This document shows, one piece after another, positions 43,524 to 52,717 of a stretch of DNA of 64,000 nt. The translations under genes were made by a program, and so were the position numbers. The notes under the pieces were generated by a model. It was not told the origin of the DNA. It worked only from the letters and a program-made list of their open reading frames with translations, and did no database searches. Origin of the DNA: Chryseobacterium arthrosphaerae (GTDB lineage Bacteria > Bacteroidota > Bacteroidia > Flavobacteriales > Weeksellaceae); contig NZ_MAYG01000001.1 in the NCBI RefSeq assembly GCF_001684965.1, positions 1,612,001 to 1,676,000 on the forward strand, read 5' to 3'. Each line of letters begins with the position of its first letter. Position 1 is the stretch's first letter.

Positions 43524-44075
43524 TTATGGGTTGTCCCCGGTAGCTTCCTGAGCCAATGGGACGTCATTCGGAGCCTGTTGCATGGCCATATCCAGGGTGA
43601 ATAAAGATTCATCTGTAGCACGGTCACCGCCTGCAATTTTTAATTTATCAATGAGGTTCTGGGCCAGTGTTTCTTCTTCAATCTGTTCCTGTACAAACCA
43701 CTGCATGAAATTCCATGTTGCCCAGTCTTTCTCTTCCATGGCAAGGTCTACGATTTTATAAATGGCTGTGGTATTGTCTACCTCATGTTTGAAGACCCCA
43801 TCAAAACAGGCGGTAAGGTTTTCGGGATCAGCCGGAGGGGCCGGAATGGCTTCTACTTTAGGTTTTCCGCCTCTGTTTAAAATGTATTCCATGAATTTGA
43901 TCGAATGGTTTCTTTCTTCCTGGGCATGACGGTAAAGAAAGTTGGCAATTCCCTGATAGCCTTTATCATCGGCCCAAATTCCATAGGACAGAAAAACGTG
44001 TGATGCATGAATTTCTTTATTCATCTGATCACTAAGTGCTTTTTCCACATTGGCGGAAAGTCTGTTAGTATTCAT
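43524..44075 (-). CDS. ftnA: Ferritin (non-haem iron storage, FtnA type)
   Basis: A 183-residue four-helix ferritin subunit. MNKEIHASHVFLSYGIWADD and AQEERNHSIKFMEYILNRGG carry the A- and B-helix ferroxidase ligands, and QWFVQEQIEEETLAQNLID the C-helix ones. It oxidises Fe2+ and stores it as a mineral. The acidic unstructured tail (EATGDNP) is usual. It is monocistronic with its own terminator; no Fur-like site was identified. Confidence 0.93.
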   Translation of the reverse strand: MNTNRLSANVEKALSDQMNKEIHASHVFLSYGIWADDKGYQGIANFLYRHAQEERNHSIKFMEYILNRGGKPKVEAIPAPPADPENLTACFDGVFKHEVDNTTAIYKIVDLAMEEKDWATWNFMQWFVQEQIEEETLAQNLIDKLKIAGGDRATDESLFTLDMAMQQAPNDVPLAQEATGDNP

Positions 44076-44285
44076 AATGTTATATTTTGGTGATTATGAA
44101 ATTCATCATGCAAAAATGGTTCCGATAAAGTTATTATTTTAAACAGAACTTCATATGTTCACCTTACATAGTATTGATTTTCATAATTTTAAATTCATAA
44201 TTTATAGTTATTCTAAAATAAATTCCATTCAAAAACTACTCTTTTCCGTAAAGAACAGCCGGTTGTTTCCTATGGATGATATCAA

Positions 44286-44320
44286 AGAAAAAGGGTTCAG
44301 CATAATGCTAAACCCTTCTG
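44286..44320 (-). terminator. Intrinsic terminator of the GH10-like gene
   Basis: AAGGGTTCAGCAT and ATGCTAAACCC arms with a five-base T run on the minus strand. Confidence 0.7.
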
Positions 44321-44353
44321 TAATTGTAAAGACTCATGATATTCAGTCTCTTT

Positions 44354-45964
44354 TTATTTTATTTTCTTGGCTATGTAATCACTTTCATTTCCTAATCTGT
44401 CGATGGCTTTGATCGCTATGGCATTCAGCTTTTTGCCGTCCTTGAATTTAGGAATGTCTTTTGAAAGCGTATCCAGTGTCAGAATTTCTGTCTGCCATAC
44501 TCCGTTGTACTGAGTGAAAAGCACCCACTGGAAAACGTCTGCTGCATTTTTTGTACTCCAGCTCGTCTGTGCAAAGCTGCCGTTATCTGCAATAAACAAA
44601 GTTGGGGTCTGTAACGGAACGGCTTTGATCCATGGAGATTTAGGAACTAATGCTTTTTCATTGTACGGTCCATTTTTCAGCGTAGGAAGCATTCCCGGAT
44701 TTTTTGTAAGCCCTGCAATACTCCAGTGAATTTCTCCGGCATCATTCTTCAGCACCCTTCTTGAAATGTCGATCTGATTTTTAATTTCCGTCGGGCGGTC
44801 TGATACTCTGATTTCAACGGTATTAAGTCCCGGCCATAGGTGGCGGTTCATTGTATTTTCAGACTGCCACCAGTTCAGCAGCGCTTCAAAGCCCTGCCCT
44901 TTAGAGTCGATCGGCCAGTATAGCTGTGGTGAGAAATAATCTACCCATCCTTTATTCAGCCATAATTTGGCATCAGCATACAGTTCGTCATATTGTGAAG
45001 ATCCTGTAACTCCTGCCGGATAACCCGGTTTCCAGATTCCGAACGGGCTGATCCCGAATCTTACATTATTTTTTTCTGCATGAATTTCCTTATAGATACG
45101 TTCTACGAATTTATTAACGTTATCTCTTCTCCAGTCTGCTCTTGACAAGGTTCCTCCACTGCTTACATAGGCATTCCAGGTTGCGTTATCCGGGAAATCG
45201 GCACCTTTGTTATAGGTGGCATAAGGATAGAAATAATCATCGAAGTGAATGGCATCTATATCGTACCTTTTTACAATATCCTTTACCACGTTAGACACAT
45301 GCCCCTGTGTTTTTGGGTTGGCAGGATCAAACCAGTACATTCCGTTTTTTAACCTTACAACAATATCGGAAAGTTTATTGGCCATAGACAGCTTGTTTAC
45401 AGCACCTCCATTGGTATGGTGGGCACGGTAAGGGTTGAGCCATACATGAAGTTCAAGCCCTCTTTTGTGCGCTTCCGCAATCCAGAACTGAAGGGGATCA
45501 TAATTCGGATAAGGCGCTGTTCCCGTTTCCCCGGTCAGGAAATAAGACCATGGCTCAATATCACTTGTATAGAGCGCATCTGCTGAAGGCCTGATCTGGA
45601 AAATGGCAGCGTTGAAGTTATTGTCTTTCAGCATATCGAGCATGCTGATGGCTTCTGCTTTCTGCTCTTCCACGGTAAGGTTGTTTCTTGAAGGCCAGTT
45701 GATATTCGCTACGCTGGCGATCCAGGCACCCCGGAATTCTCTTTTGATTTCCGGAAGTGTGGTTCTGAAGGTTTCATCTGCCGTATTCCCTGCAGCAGGC
45801 TTAGGTACTGCTTTCGGTTCTTTCGGTTTGGGAGGGTTGGTATTAGGTTTTGTTGTATTCTTAGCTGGCGGGGTTTTCGTTGCACTGTTCTGAACTGAAC
45901 ATGAGGTACTGTACGATGCAAAAACTCCCAGTAAAACGATAAGTTTTAATTTATTCATTCTCAT
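44354..45964 (-). CDS. Glycoside-hydrolase family 10-like lipoprotein (DUF187/GHL10, YngK type)
   Basis: A 536-residue exported lipoprotein (lipobox SYSTSC). After a Pro/Lys-rich linker (NTKPNTNPPKPKEPKAVPKP), REFRGAWIASVANINWPSRN starts the TIM-barrel (GHL10/DUF187) with catalytic acidic residues expected around YDIDAIHFDDYFYP and SPFGIWKPGYPAG. The C-terminal ~100 residues look like a fibronectin-like sheet (QWVLFTQYNGVWQTEILTLD). It probably hydrolyses an exported polysaccharide; the substrate is unknown. Confidence 0.87.
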   Translation of the reverse strand: MRMNKLKLIVLLGVFASYSTSCSVQNSATKTPPAKNTTKPNTNPPKPKEPKAVPKPAAGNTADETFRTTLPEIKREFRGAWIASVANINWPSRNNLTVEEQKAEAISMLDMLKDNNFNAAIFQIRPSADALYTSDIEPWSYFLTGETGTAPYPNYDPLQFWIAEAHKRGLELHVWLNPYRAHHTNGGAVNKLSMANKLSDIVVRLKNGMYWFDPANPKTQGHVSNVVKDIVKRYDIDAIHFDDYFYPYATYNKGADFPDNATWNAYVSSGGTLSRADWRRDNVNKFVERIYKEIHAEKNNVRFGISPFGIWKPGYPAGVTGSSQYDELYADAKLWLNKGWVDYFSPQLYWPIDSKGQGFEALLNWWQSENTMNRHLWPGLNTVEIRVSDRPTEIKNQIDISRRVLKNDAGEIHWSIAGLTKNPGMLPTLKNGPYNEKALVPKSPWIKAVPLQTPTLFIADNGSFAQTSWSTKNAADVFQWVLFTQYNGVWQTEILTLDTLSKDIPKFKDGKKLNAIAIKAIDRLGNESDYIAKKIK

Positions 45965-46044
45965 AGCCGCAAAACTACTTTAATTTATATTTTTAATATT
46001 TGGGATAATCTTTTGAAAAAATAAACATTTTTTCCTGATCTCTA

Positions 46045-46075
46045 GAAAAAAAGCCCCGAAAAATTCGAGGCTTTT
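46045..46075 (-). terminator. Intrinsic terminator of typA
   Basis: AAAAGCCTCG and CGGGGCTTTT-type arms with a T run on the minus strand. Confidence 0.75.
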
Positions 46076-46096
46076 CTATATTGTAATGGTAAATGA

Positions 46097-47902
46097 TTAT
46101 GCTTTCGCTGCTCTTTCCAATCTTTTTCTGTCTTCTTCTGAAAGAATTTTCTTTCTCATACGGATGAAGTTTGGAGTTACCTCAATCGCTTCATCAGCCT
46201 GGATGTATTCCATACATTCTTCAAGAGAGAATAAGATTTTCGGTGCTACACCGGTATCTTTGTCTTTTCCTGCCGCACGCATGTTGTTCAGCTGTTTTGC
46301 TTCAACGATGTTGACAACAAGGTCACCCGGTTTGTTCTGCTCACCGATGATCATCCCTGCATAGATCTCCTCACCCGGATCCACGAAGAACTTACCTCTG
46401 TCCTGAAGTTTGTTGATTGAATATTCTGTAGCAGGTCCCTGAGTTTTGCTGATCAGTACCCCGTTGTTTCTTCCCGGAATAGCTCCTTTGAAAGGCTTAT
46501 ATTCTGTGAAACGGTGTGCCATGATAGCTTCCCCGGCAGTAGCCGTCAGCATCTGGGAACGTAATCCGATCAGACCTCTTGAAGGAATTTCGAATTCCAT
46601 GTGCTGCATTTCCCCTTTAGTTTCCATGATGTGAAGGTCACCTTTTCTCTGGGTAGCCAAATCGATTACTCTTGAAGCATATTCTTCAGGTACATCTACT
46701 ACCAAAGATTCGTAAGGCTCACAGCTTACTCCGTCAATTTCTCTCAGGATTACCTGTGGCTGGCCGATGGTCATTTCATATCCTTCTCTTCTCATGGTTT
46801 CGATCAAAACAGATAAGTGAAGAATACCTCTACCGAATACAAGGAAAGTGTTTGCATCATCAGTCTGCTGAACTCTTAATGCCAGGTTTTTCTCCAATTC
46901 TTTTGTCAATCTTTCCTTCAGGTGGTTAGAAGTAACATATTTACCGTCTTTACCGAAGAAAGGTGAGTTGTTGATAGAGAAAGTCATGTTCAGGGTAGGC
47001 TCATCAATAGCCGTTCTCTCCAATGGCTCAGGATTTTCAAGATCTACGAATGAATCACCGATCTGGAATGCATCGAAACCTACTACGGCACAGATATCTC
47101 CTGCCTGTACTTCAGTTACTTTTTTCTTTCCTAATCCTTCGAAAACGTAAAGTTCCTTTACTTTTCCTTTTACTATTTTACCGTCTGCCTGAGCAAGACC
47201 GATCCACTGGGATTCTTTAAGCTCTCCTCTTGTTACTTTCCCGATCGCAATTCTTCCTAAGAAAGAAGAGTAATCAAGGGAAGTGATCTGCATCTGAAGG
47301 TTTCCTTCCGTAACGGTAGGCGCAGGAACGTACTGCAAAATACCATCTAATAATGGTAAGATATCTTCAGTCTGCTCTAATGAAGTGTTGAACCACCCTT
47401 GTTTAGAAGAACCGTAGAATGTTGGGAAATCCAATTGTTCTTCAGTAGCTTCAAGGTTGAAGAATAAATCAAATACCTGATCGTGAACTTCGTCCGGACG
47501 GCAGTTTGGTTTATCTACTTTGTTGATTACCACTAATGGTCTAAGGCCTAATTCCAAAGCTTTCTGAAGTACGAACCTTGTCTGTGGCATTGGTCCTTCG
47601 AACGCATCCACCAACAAGATCACCCCGTCAGCCATTTTCAATACTCTTTCTACTTCTCCTCCGAAATCGGCGTGACCAGGGGTATCAATTACGTTAATTT
47701 TTGTGTCTTTATAAGTAACAGAAATATTCTTGGATAAGATGGTGATCCCTCTTTCTCTTTCAAGATCATTGTTATCCATAATTAATTCTCCACTCTCCTG
47801 ATTTTCTCTGAAAATGTTGGTTGCGTGGATGATCTTGTCAACCAATGTGGTCTTACCGTGGTCAACGTGTGCGATAATCGCAATATTTCTAATGTTTTGC
47901 AT
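46097..47902 (-). CDS. typA: Translational GTPase TypA/BipA
   Basis: A 601-residue elongation-factor-like GTPase that binds ribosomes under stress and low temperature. AHVDHGKTTLVDKI is the P loop, RERGITILSKN switch I, DTPGHADFGGEVERVL switch II and NKVDKPNCRPDEV the NKxD box; GRGILHLSVLIETMRREGYE and FEIPSRGLIGLRSQML are domain-III/V signatures. Length is typical. A TATTTTTG element lies 18 bases upstream. Confidence 0.95.
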   Translation of the reverse strand: MQNIRNIAIIAHVDHGKTTLVDKIIHATNIFRENQESGELIMDNNDLERERGITILSKNISVTYKDTKINVIDTPGHADFGGEVERVLKMADGVILLVDAFEGPMPQTRFVLQKALELGLRPLVVINKVDKPNCRPDEVHDQVFDLFFNLEATEEQLDFPTFYGSSKQGWFNTSLEQTEDILPLLDGILQYVPAPTVTEGNLQMQITSLDYSSFLGRIAIGKVTRGELKESQWIGLAQADGKIVKGKVKELYVFEGLGKKKVTEVQAGDICAVVGFDAFQIGDSFVDLENPEPLERTAIDEPTLNMTFSINNSPFFGKDGKYVTSNHLKERLTKELEKNLALRVQQTDDANTFLVFGRGILHLSVLIETMRREGYEMTIGQPQVILREIDGVSCEPYESLVVDVPEEYASRVIDLATQRKGDLHIMETKGEMQHMEFEIPSRGLIGLRSQMLTATAGEAIMAHRFTEYKPFKGAIPGRNNGVLISKTQGPATEYSINKLQDRGKFFVDPGEEIYAGMIIGEQNKPGDLVVNIVEAKQLNNMRAAGKDKDTGVAPKILFSLEECMEYIQADEAIEVTPNFIRMRKKILSEEDRKRLERAAKA

Positions 47903-47920
47903 ATAGGATTTTTACGGGTG

Positions 47921-47928
47921 CAAAAATA
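47921..47928 (-). promoter_or_regulatory. Putative promoter -7 element (TATTTTTG) of typA
   Basis: TAnnTTTG on the minus strand, 18 bases upstream of the typA ATG. Confidence 0.6.
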
Positions 47929-48120
47929 GTGATTTTAAATGAATTAATTAAAAAGTTTATGCAATATTTAACAATTTCATAATGAGAATTTTATATCAAT
48001 CCGGTTTAAAAGACCATTCTAAATGTAGAACAGAAAGCACCTTTACTCCCCTTTTCCACCATTATGCCGGTAAAATTCCTGCAGAAATACAGAGTATTCA
48101 TTATCAATTTTTTAAAAGCA

Positions 48121-48149
48121 GAAGCCCGGACGGTTACATCCAGGCTTCC
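48121..48149 (-). terminator. Probable terminator of the PfpI-like gene
   Basis: GAAGCC-CGGA and TCCA-GGCTTC arms, ten bases past the stop; the T tail is weak. Confidence 0.5.
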
Positions 48150-48158
48150 TATTATTAT

Positions 48159-48707
48159 TTATACTCCCTGCCCGCTGTGTTCTCCTTCTTTGAATTCTTC
48201 TACCATTTTGGCATTAAAAGCCGGAAGGTCTTTTGGGGTCCTGCTTGTTACCAATCCGTTATCCACAACCACTTCCCGGTCTACCCAATGGGCTCCGGCA
48301 TTGATGAGGTCTTTACTGATGGAATTCACTGAAGTCATATTTCTTCCATTGACAACCTCTGCATTGATCAAAAGCTGAGGTCCGTGACAGATCGCTGCCA
48401 CAGGTTTGTTCTGTATAAAGAAATCTTTCACAAATGATAAAGCCTGATCATTGGTCCTTAACTGATCCGGGTTGATAACGCCTCCCGGAAGTACGAGTGC
48501 ATCATAATCAGAAGCTGAAGCCTGATCCAGGGGCCTGTCTACAGGATATTCTTTTCCCCAGTCTTTTTCTGCCCAGGACTTTATGGTTCCGGATTCCGGA
48601 CTTACTATGTGGGCCGTCCACCCCTGTTGTTCCAGGTATTCTTTGGGCGACTGAAGCTCACTTTCCTCAAAGCCGTTAGTGGCCAGAATTGCAATCTTTT
48701 TTGACAT
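48159..48707 (-). CDS. DJ-1/PfpI family protein (type 1 glutamine amidotransferase-like)
   Basis: A 182-residue flavodoxin-fold protein. KIAILATNGFEESELQSPKE is the PfpI N-terminus and AAICHGPQLLINA holds the nucleophile Cys (about 106) and the adjacent His. Members act as deglycases/glyoxalases or proteases under general stress. Oligomeric state and activity cannot be read here. Monocistronic by context. Confidence 0.9.
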   Translation of the reverse strand: MSKKIAILATNGFEESELQSPKEYLEQQGWTAHIVSPESGTIKSWAEKDWGKEYPVDRPLDQASASDYDALVLPGGVINPDQLRTNDQALSFVKDFFIQNKPVAAICHGPQLLINAEVVNGRNMTSVNSISKDLINAGAHWVDREVVVDNGLVTSRTPKDLPAFNAKMVEEFKEGEHSGQGV

Positions 48708-48808
48708 AATATTATATTTTTGGTGTTGCCTGACAGAATGAAAATATAATGCCGGCCACCTGTTACAGATTGCTAAAAAAAGGTTAAGATATTAAAAAAC
48801 GGAGAGCA

Positions 48809-49060
48809 TTAATGTCTTATGAGCCTGTAAAGCAGGACAAGATCAATTAAGACCACGATTATAAATTTGACAAGAAAAGATTTTTTGGAAACTTTATGGT
48901 TGAAGAGGATCATTCCGGAAGCAGCACCCAATGCTCCTATGAGTGAAAGTCCCAGAAGGGTATTTTCAGAAATCCGCCATTGCTGTTTTTTGGCCTGCCA
49001 CTTATCAAACCCGAAGACTCCAAAGGTAATAAGGTTAGCGATCAAAAGAAAAGGAATCAT
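48809..49060 (-). CDS. DUF1294 membrane protein
   Basis: An 83-residue protein with two or three helices. FGFDKWQAKKQQWRISENTL and LIGALGAASGMILFNHKVSK are the DUF1294 signature (conserved FxxDK, W and G-rich turn). Function unknown. Confidence 0.85.
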   Translation of the reverse strand: MIPFLLIANLITFGVFGFDKWQAKKQQWRISENTLLGLSLIGALGAASGMILFNHKVSKKSFLVKFIIVVLIDLVLLYRLIRH

Positions 49061-49212
49061 CTATAATTAATTTGTGACAAAAATAGAGTTTAATTTAGAT
49101 TCCGGAAAAAGAAAGCATGAATAAAGTGACAAGCCGGAAGAAAGAGCTGGAAGTGATTGATGATGCAATGAGTGAGGTAAGTCCAAGAGCATGCCTGTTG
49201 TGATACATCTAG

Positions 49213-49617
<405 letters not shown>

Positions 49618-49707
49618 TACGGTGTTCTTTTGCGTTTATTCAGATAGTGGGATATAAGATTACTTTTATGTACCACACCCTTTACCGTGTAGGAGATGAG
49701 CATTTCC

Positions 49708-50027
49708 CCTCGCTGGCGCAAGCGTCACGCTTGTGCCAATCATAAATCTACATTTATTTTTCATCTTAAAAAACTATAGATACAGAACTCTCTATAAATA
49801 TTTCGATTTTAAAATTTAACAAGCCCTTACTTTTTTGTAAGGGTTTGTTGTTATATGGTACGAACGAGACGATTACACCAGCTGTGGGAAAGAATACTGC
49901 TTAATCAGTTATTCATTTTATATTTTTCAAAAAAATTTATTGAAAATATATTGTTAATACAAAACCCCTGCATTTGCAAGGGTTTATATGTTATCCACCA
50001 CACGATACAATCGTGCGGGAGCGGGGG
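49708..50027. repeat. R element, copy 1 (320 bp non-coding repeat of the Rhs array)
   Basis: Nearly identical to copies at 50689-51007 and 52121-52440. Each begins with CCTCGCTGGCGCAAGCGTCA, contains hairpins (AACAAGCCCTTAC/GTAAGGGTTTGTT; a second one around CCCTTGC/GCAGGGG; CGAT/ATCG near the end) and ends GTGCGGGAGCGGGG. Ends resemble short inverted repeats (CCTCGCT, and CCCCGCT on the opposite strand). No protein or RNA gene recognised. Copy 1 is bounded on the far side by a perfect 28-bp inverted copy of its own left end (49708-49735 and 50054-50081). Confidence 0.75.
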
Positions 50028-50053
50028 TCATACATCTATATTTCTTATTTGGA

Positions 50054-50081
50054 CACAAGCGTGACGCTTGCGCCAGCGAGG
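50054..50081. repeat. Inverted copy of the R-element left end
   Basis: Perfect reverse complement of 49708-49735. It may be the boundary of the array; the palindrome core is AAGCGTGACGCTT. Confidence 0.65.
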
Positions 50082-50097
50082 AATGATAATCTAGGAT

Positions 50098-50547
50098 TTA
50101 TCTAATTTTAGATACTATTTTTTCTCTAAAAATTATTTTTATGTCTTCATTTTCATCTTCCGATAAATCACGATTAACATCTTGCCAATTACCTAAAGAC
50201 AATCCATTTTGAATACTAATAAGACCTATTACTGTTTTATCAGTACCATCATCTTTTGCATAACAATACATGATTTGATTTCTTTCTTTAAGGAAAATAT
50301 AAAAAACAAAGTATCCATTTTTTAGGTTCTTATCTCTTAATAAAGTTTCCTTTCCTGCCCATTTGAATGAAGGAACTATTAATCCTTTATTTATTTTGAT
50401 ACTATCTATTTTATATATTACTCTATCCTTTGGTAATTTTATTTCAAAAGTCTCTGCATAGGGATAACTGCCAGATGAAAAATTATTTACGTCTTTACAA
50501 GAAATTAAAAACGTAAGAAAAGTAAAACTTATAATTTTGTATCTCAT
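50098..50547 (-). CDS. Lipoprotein immunity candidate of cassette 8
   Basis: A 149-residue lipoprotein (lipobox FLISC). The rest (ETFEIKLPKDRVIYKIDSIK, GYFVFYIFLKERNQIMYCYA) is beta-rich and unrecognised. Its ATG overlaps the stop of the truncated toxin tail (TAATG), the usual immunity position. With most of its toxin missing, it may still protect against an incoming homologue. Confidence 0.6.
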   Translation of the reverse strand: MRYKIISFTFLTFLISCKDVNNFSSGSYPYAETFEIKLPKDRVIYKIDSIKINKGLIVPSFKWAGKETLLRDKNLKNGYFVFYIFLKERNQIMYCYAKDDGTDKTVIGLISIQNGLSLGNWQDVNRDLSEDENEDIKIIFREKIVSKIR

Positions 50548-50690
50548 TATTTTTTTTGGTTATTAGTCACTCCTTTATTAGATGTTTTATAGTCTTGATA
50601 AATGTTATAAAATGCATTATTATCTGTTGCAAGTTTAAATATCGTTTTAGGTGCAGCTGCTATTCCTAATCCAACACCAAGCGTTCCGCC
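50547..50690 (-). pseudogene. Truncated toxin C-terminus, cassette 8
   Basis: An open frame without start codon: GTLGVGLGIAAAPKTIFKLA then TDNNAFYNIYQDYKTSNKGV TNNQKK. It begins at the edge of R element 2, so the repeat separates it from the Rhs fragment at 51008-51385. Toxin family not recognised. Confidence 0.5.
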
Positions 50691-51007
50691 TCGCTGGCGC
50701 AAGCGTCACGCTTGTGCCAATCATAAATCTACATCTATTTTTCATGTTAAAAAACTATAGATACAGAACTCTCTATAAATATTTCGATTTTAAAATTTAA
50801 CAAGCCCTTACTTTTTTGTAAGGGTTTGTTGTTTATATGGTACGAACAAGACGATTACACCAGCTGTGGGAAAGAATACTGCTTAATCAGTTATTCATTT
50901 TATATTTTTCAAAATATTTATTGAAAATATATCCTTAATACAAAGCCCCTGCACTTGCAAGGGGTTTTATGTTATCCACCACACGATACAATCGTGCGGG
51001 AGCGGGG
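50689..51007. repeat. R element, copy 2
   Basis: 320-bp repeat (see 49708). It lies exactly between a Rhs core fragment and the toxin tail of cassette 8, replacing or interrupting the middle of the fused gene. Confidence 0.75.
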
Positions 51008-51385
51008 AATCTCCTGTAGGATTCTTTTCTGTCACATTTGTACGGGCAATCTGGATAGACTTAGACTCATCTTCGTTTGTAATAGTATCACAGTATTATT
51101 GTCTTTTGTTCTTTCTATAGTACCATTATTAAATATCTTAATCTTATCTTCTGCTTGCATTCCATCCGGATCAATAAACCTAATTGGATTATTAAATGCA
51201 TAATTATACGGACTGTATATTCTCATCTTCTCAACCAACGGAACCACAACTCCCCATCTACCAATATCCGGCATATACATCCTCGCACCATAATCATACA
51301 TTCCAGATTCTGTCTGTAATTCCTTCCCATTGTACTTGTAATTATTAAAGCCATCATGATTAGTGGCTTTAATAATCAAATTCAT
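51008..51385 (-). pseudogene. Rhs core fragment of cassette 8, frameshifted and cut by R2
   Basis: Reads [20 protein letters not shown], then [20 protein letters not shown] and the hyperconserved [20 protein letters not shown]. Relative to the 57.5- and 60.5-kb copies, one base is missing after KDNN, shifting the frame before [18 protein letters not shown], which then runs into R2. Start and toxin are both lost. Confidence 0.7.
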
Positions 51386-51387
51386 TG

Positions 51388-51837
51388 TTACTTTTCAGGA
51401 ATATTTTGCCTTTCAATTTTTCGTACTTTACCATTTTTTATAAAAATATTAACAAAATATGGTTCTCCAATATTAGGAAAGTAATCTTTACTTCTAAAAT
51501 AACTAGGATCGTTACAAAATTTTAAATCTTCATTCTTGAAAAAACGATTGTAAATATTTTTTTCAATTAATAAAACTTTATTATTAATTTTTTTCATATA
51601 ATACCTGTCTTTTTCATAGACAGGTAATCCATAAGTAATTCCTATTATGGAATCATTATCTCTAATATCATTATATAAATATGCTACATTGCTACTTTTT
51701 AAATGCGAAGTATTTTTAATAACTTGTGTTGCCTCATTTATTATTGTATTATTAACAGTATTATCTTTATTACAAGAAAAAAATATTAATGAAAATACTA
51801 TAATAAATCTATTTAACTTCAAATTTGGAAGAATCAT
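51388..51837 (-). CDS. Lipoprotein immunity candidate of cassette 7
   Basis: A 149-residue lipoprotein (lipobox FFSC) after a broken JAB-like toxin tail: [20 protein letters not shown] then [20 protein letters not shown] and a [13 protein letters not shown] end. No family recognised. The reading frame is intact although its toxin is degenerate. Confidence 0.6.
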   Translation of the reverse strand: MILPNLKLNRFIIVFSLIFFSCNKDNTVNNTIINEATQVIKNTSHLKSSNVAYLYNDIRDNDSIIGITYGLPVYEKDRYYMKKINNKVLLIEKNIYNRFFKNEDLKFCNDPSYFRSKDYFPNIGEPYFVNIFIKNGKVRKIERQNIPEK

Positions 51838-51850
51838 AAATTATTGTTTT

Positions 51851-52118
51851 TTATGAATTTGGTACAACTATATTAAAATTATCAGGAGTTCTATTCTTAT
51901 AAAAGTCATTTTCAAAAAGTATTTTATTTCCTCTATCTCCTTCTGTTGGTGATCAATGGCCATTAAAACCTGATGGAACAAGTGTTCCTCCCTGGATGTA
52001 AATGTGTAAACTCAGTCATCTTCATACTTTTATTATTTAATATTTTCCAAGCCATATACCCTCCAACACCTTCTTGAGATTTTTTATATTCCGTAGAAAT
52101 TGCAAAAACTTCTTTTCC
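51851..52118 (-). pseudogene. Degenerate JAB-like toxin tail, cassette 7
   Basis: Frame pieces read GKEVFAISTEYKKSQEGVGG, THLHPG, then (after a frameshift) LVPSGFNGH-stop-SPTEGDRGNKILFEN and NFNIVVPNS. The HxHP...S...D order resembles the JAB toxins of cassettes 1 and 3. One frameshift and an in-frame TGA disable it; the Rhs core is missing and R3 abuts its 5' end. Confidence 0.55.
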
Positions 52119-52120
52119 CC

Positions 52121-52440
52121 CCTCGCTGGCGCAAGCGTCACGCTTGTGCCAATCATAAATCTACGCTTATTTTTCATGTTAAAAAACTATAGATACAGAA
52201 CTCCTTATAAATATTTCGATTTTAAAATTTAACCAGCCCTTACTTTTTGTAAGGGCTGGTTGTTACATGGTACGAACAAGACGATTACACCAGCTGTGGG
52301 AAAGAATACTGCTTAATCAGTTATTCATTTTATATTCTTCAAAAAAATTTATTGAAAAATTATTGTTAATACAAAACCCCTGCATTTCGCAAGGGTTTTT
52401 ATGTTATCCACCACACGATACAATCGTGCGGGAGCGGGGG
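52121..52440. repeat. R element, copy 3
   Basis: 320-bp repeat as at 49708. It fills the place where the Rhs core of cassette 7 should be, directly after the immunity gene of cassette 6. Confidence 0.75.
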
Positions 52441-52462
52441 GAGCGAGGTAATTTCATTGTTT

Positions 52463-52717
52463 TTATCCTATAAAGTTCCAATCCTGCCTTAATATTGCTC
52501 CAAATGCAAAGCAAATTATTAGAAGAATAAGTAGTAATCCATTCAGAATATAACTTATAACTTTATTATTATTGTATCTGTAAATCAAATAAAAATTAAT
52601 TGCCAGTAAGATTATTACCAAAGGAATTAATTCTAAAACATCAAAATAAGGGAAAAATAGAAAATCTACTATAAACAGAGTAGAGATAATAAAAATTATT
52701 TGTGGGATTCGTTTCAT
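52463..52717 (-). CDS. Small membrane protein, immunity candidate of cassette 6
   Basis: An 84-residue protein with about three membrane helices (IIFIISTLFIVDFLFF, LELIPLVIILLAINFYLI, ILNGLLLILLIICFAFGAIL). Its ATG overlaps the toxin stop by four bases. A membrane immunity protein suits a lipase-like toxin that acts on membranes; this is inference. Confidence 0.65.
   Translation of the reverse strand: MKRIPQIIFIISTLFIVDFLFFPYFDVLELIPLVIILLAINFYLIYRYNNNKVISYILNGLLLILLIICFAFGAILRQDWNFIG

Noticed and set aside
49118..49204. Short frame MNKVTSRKKELEVIDDAMSE
   Set aside because: Only 28 codons, no promoter element before it and no family resemblance; too weak to call.
49855..52473. Plus-strand frames beginning MVRTRRLHQLWERILLNQLF in R1 and R3
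   Set aside because: They cross the hairpins of the R element, are not conserved at the protein level in R2 (different ends) and lack a start context; treated as non-coding.
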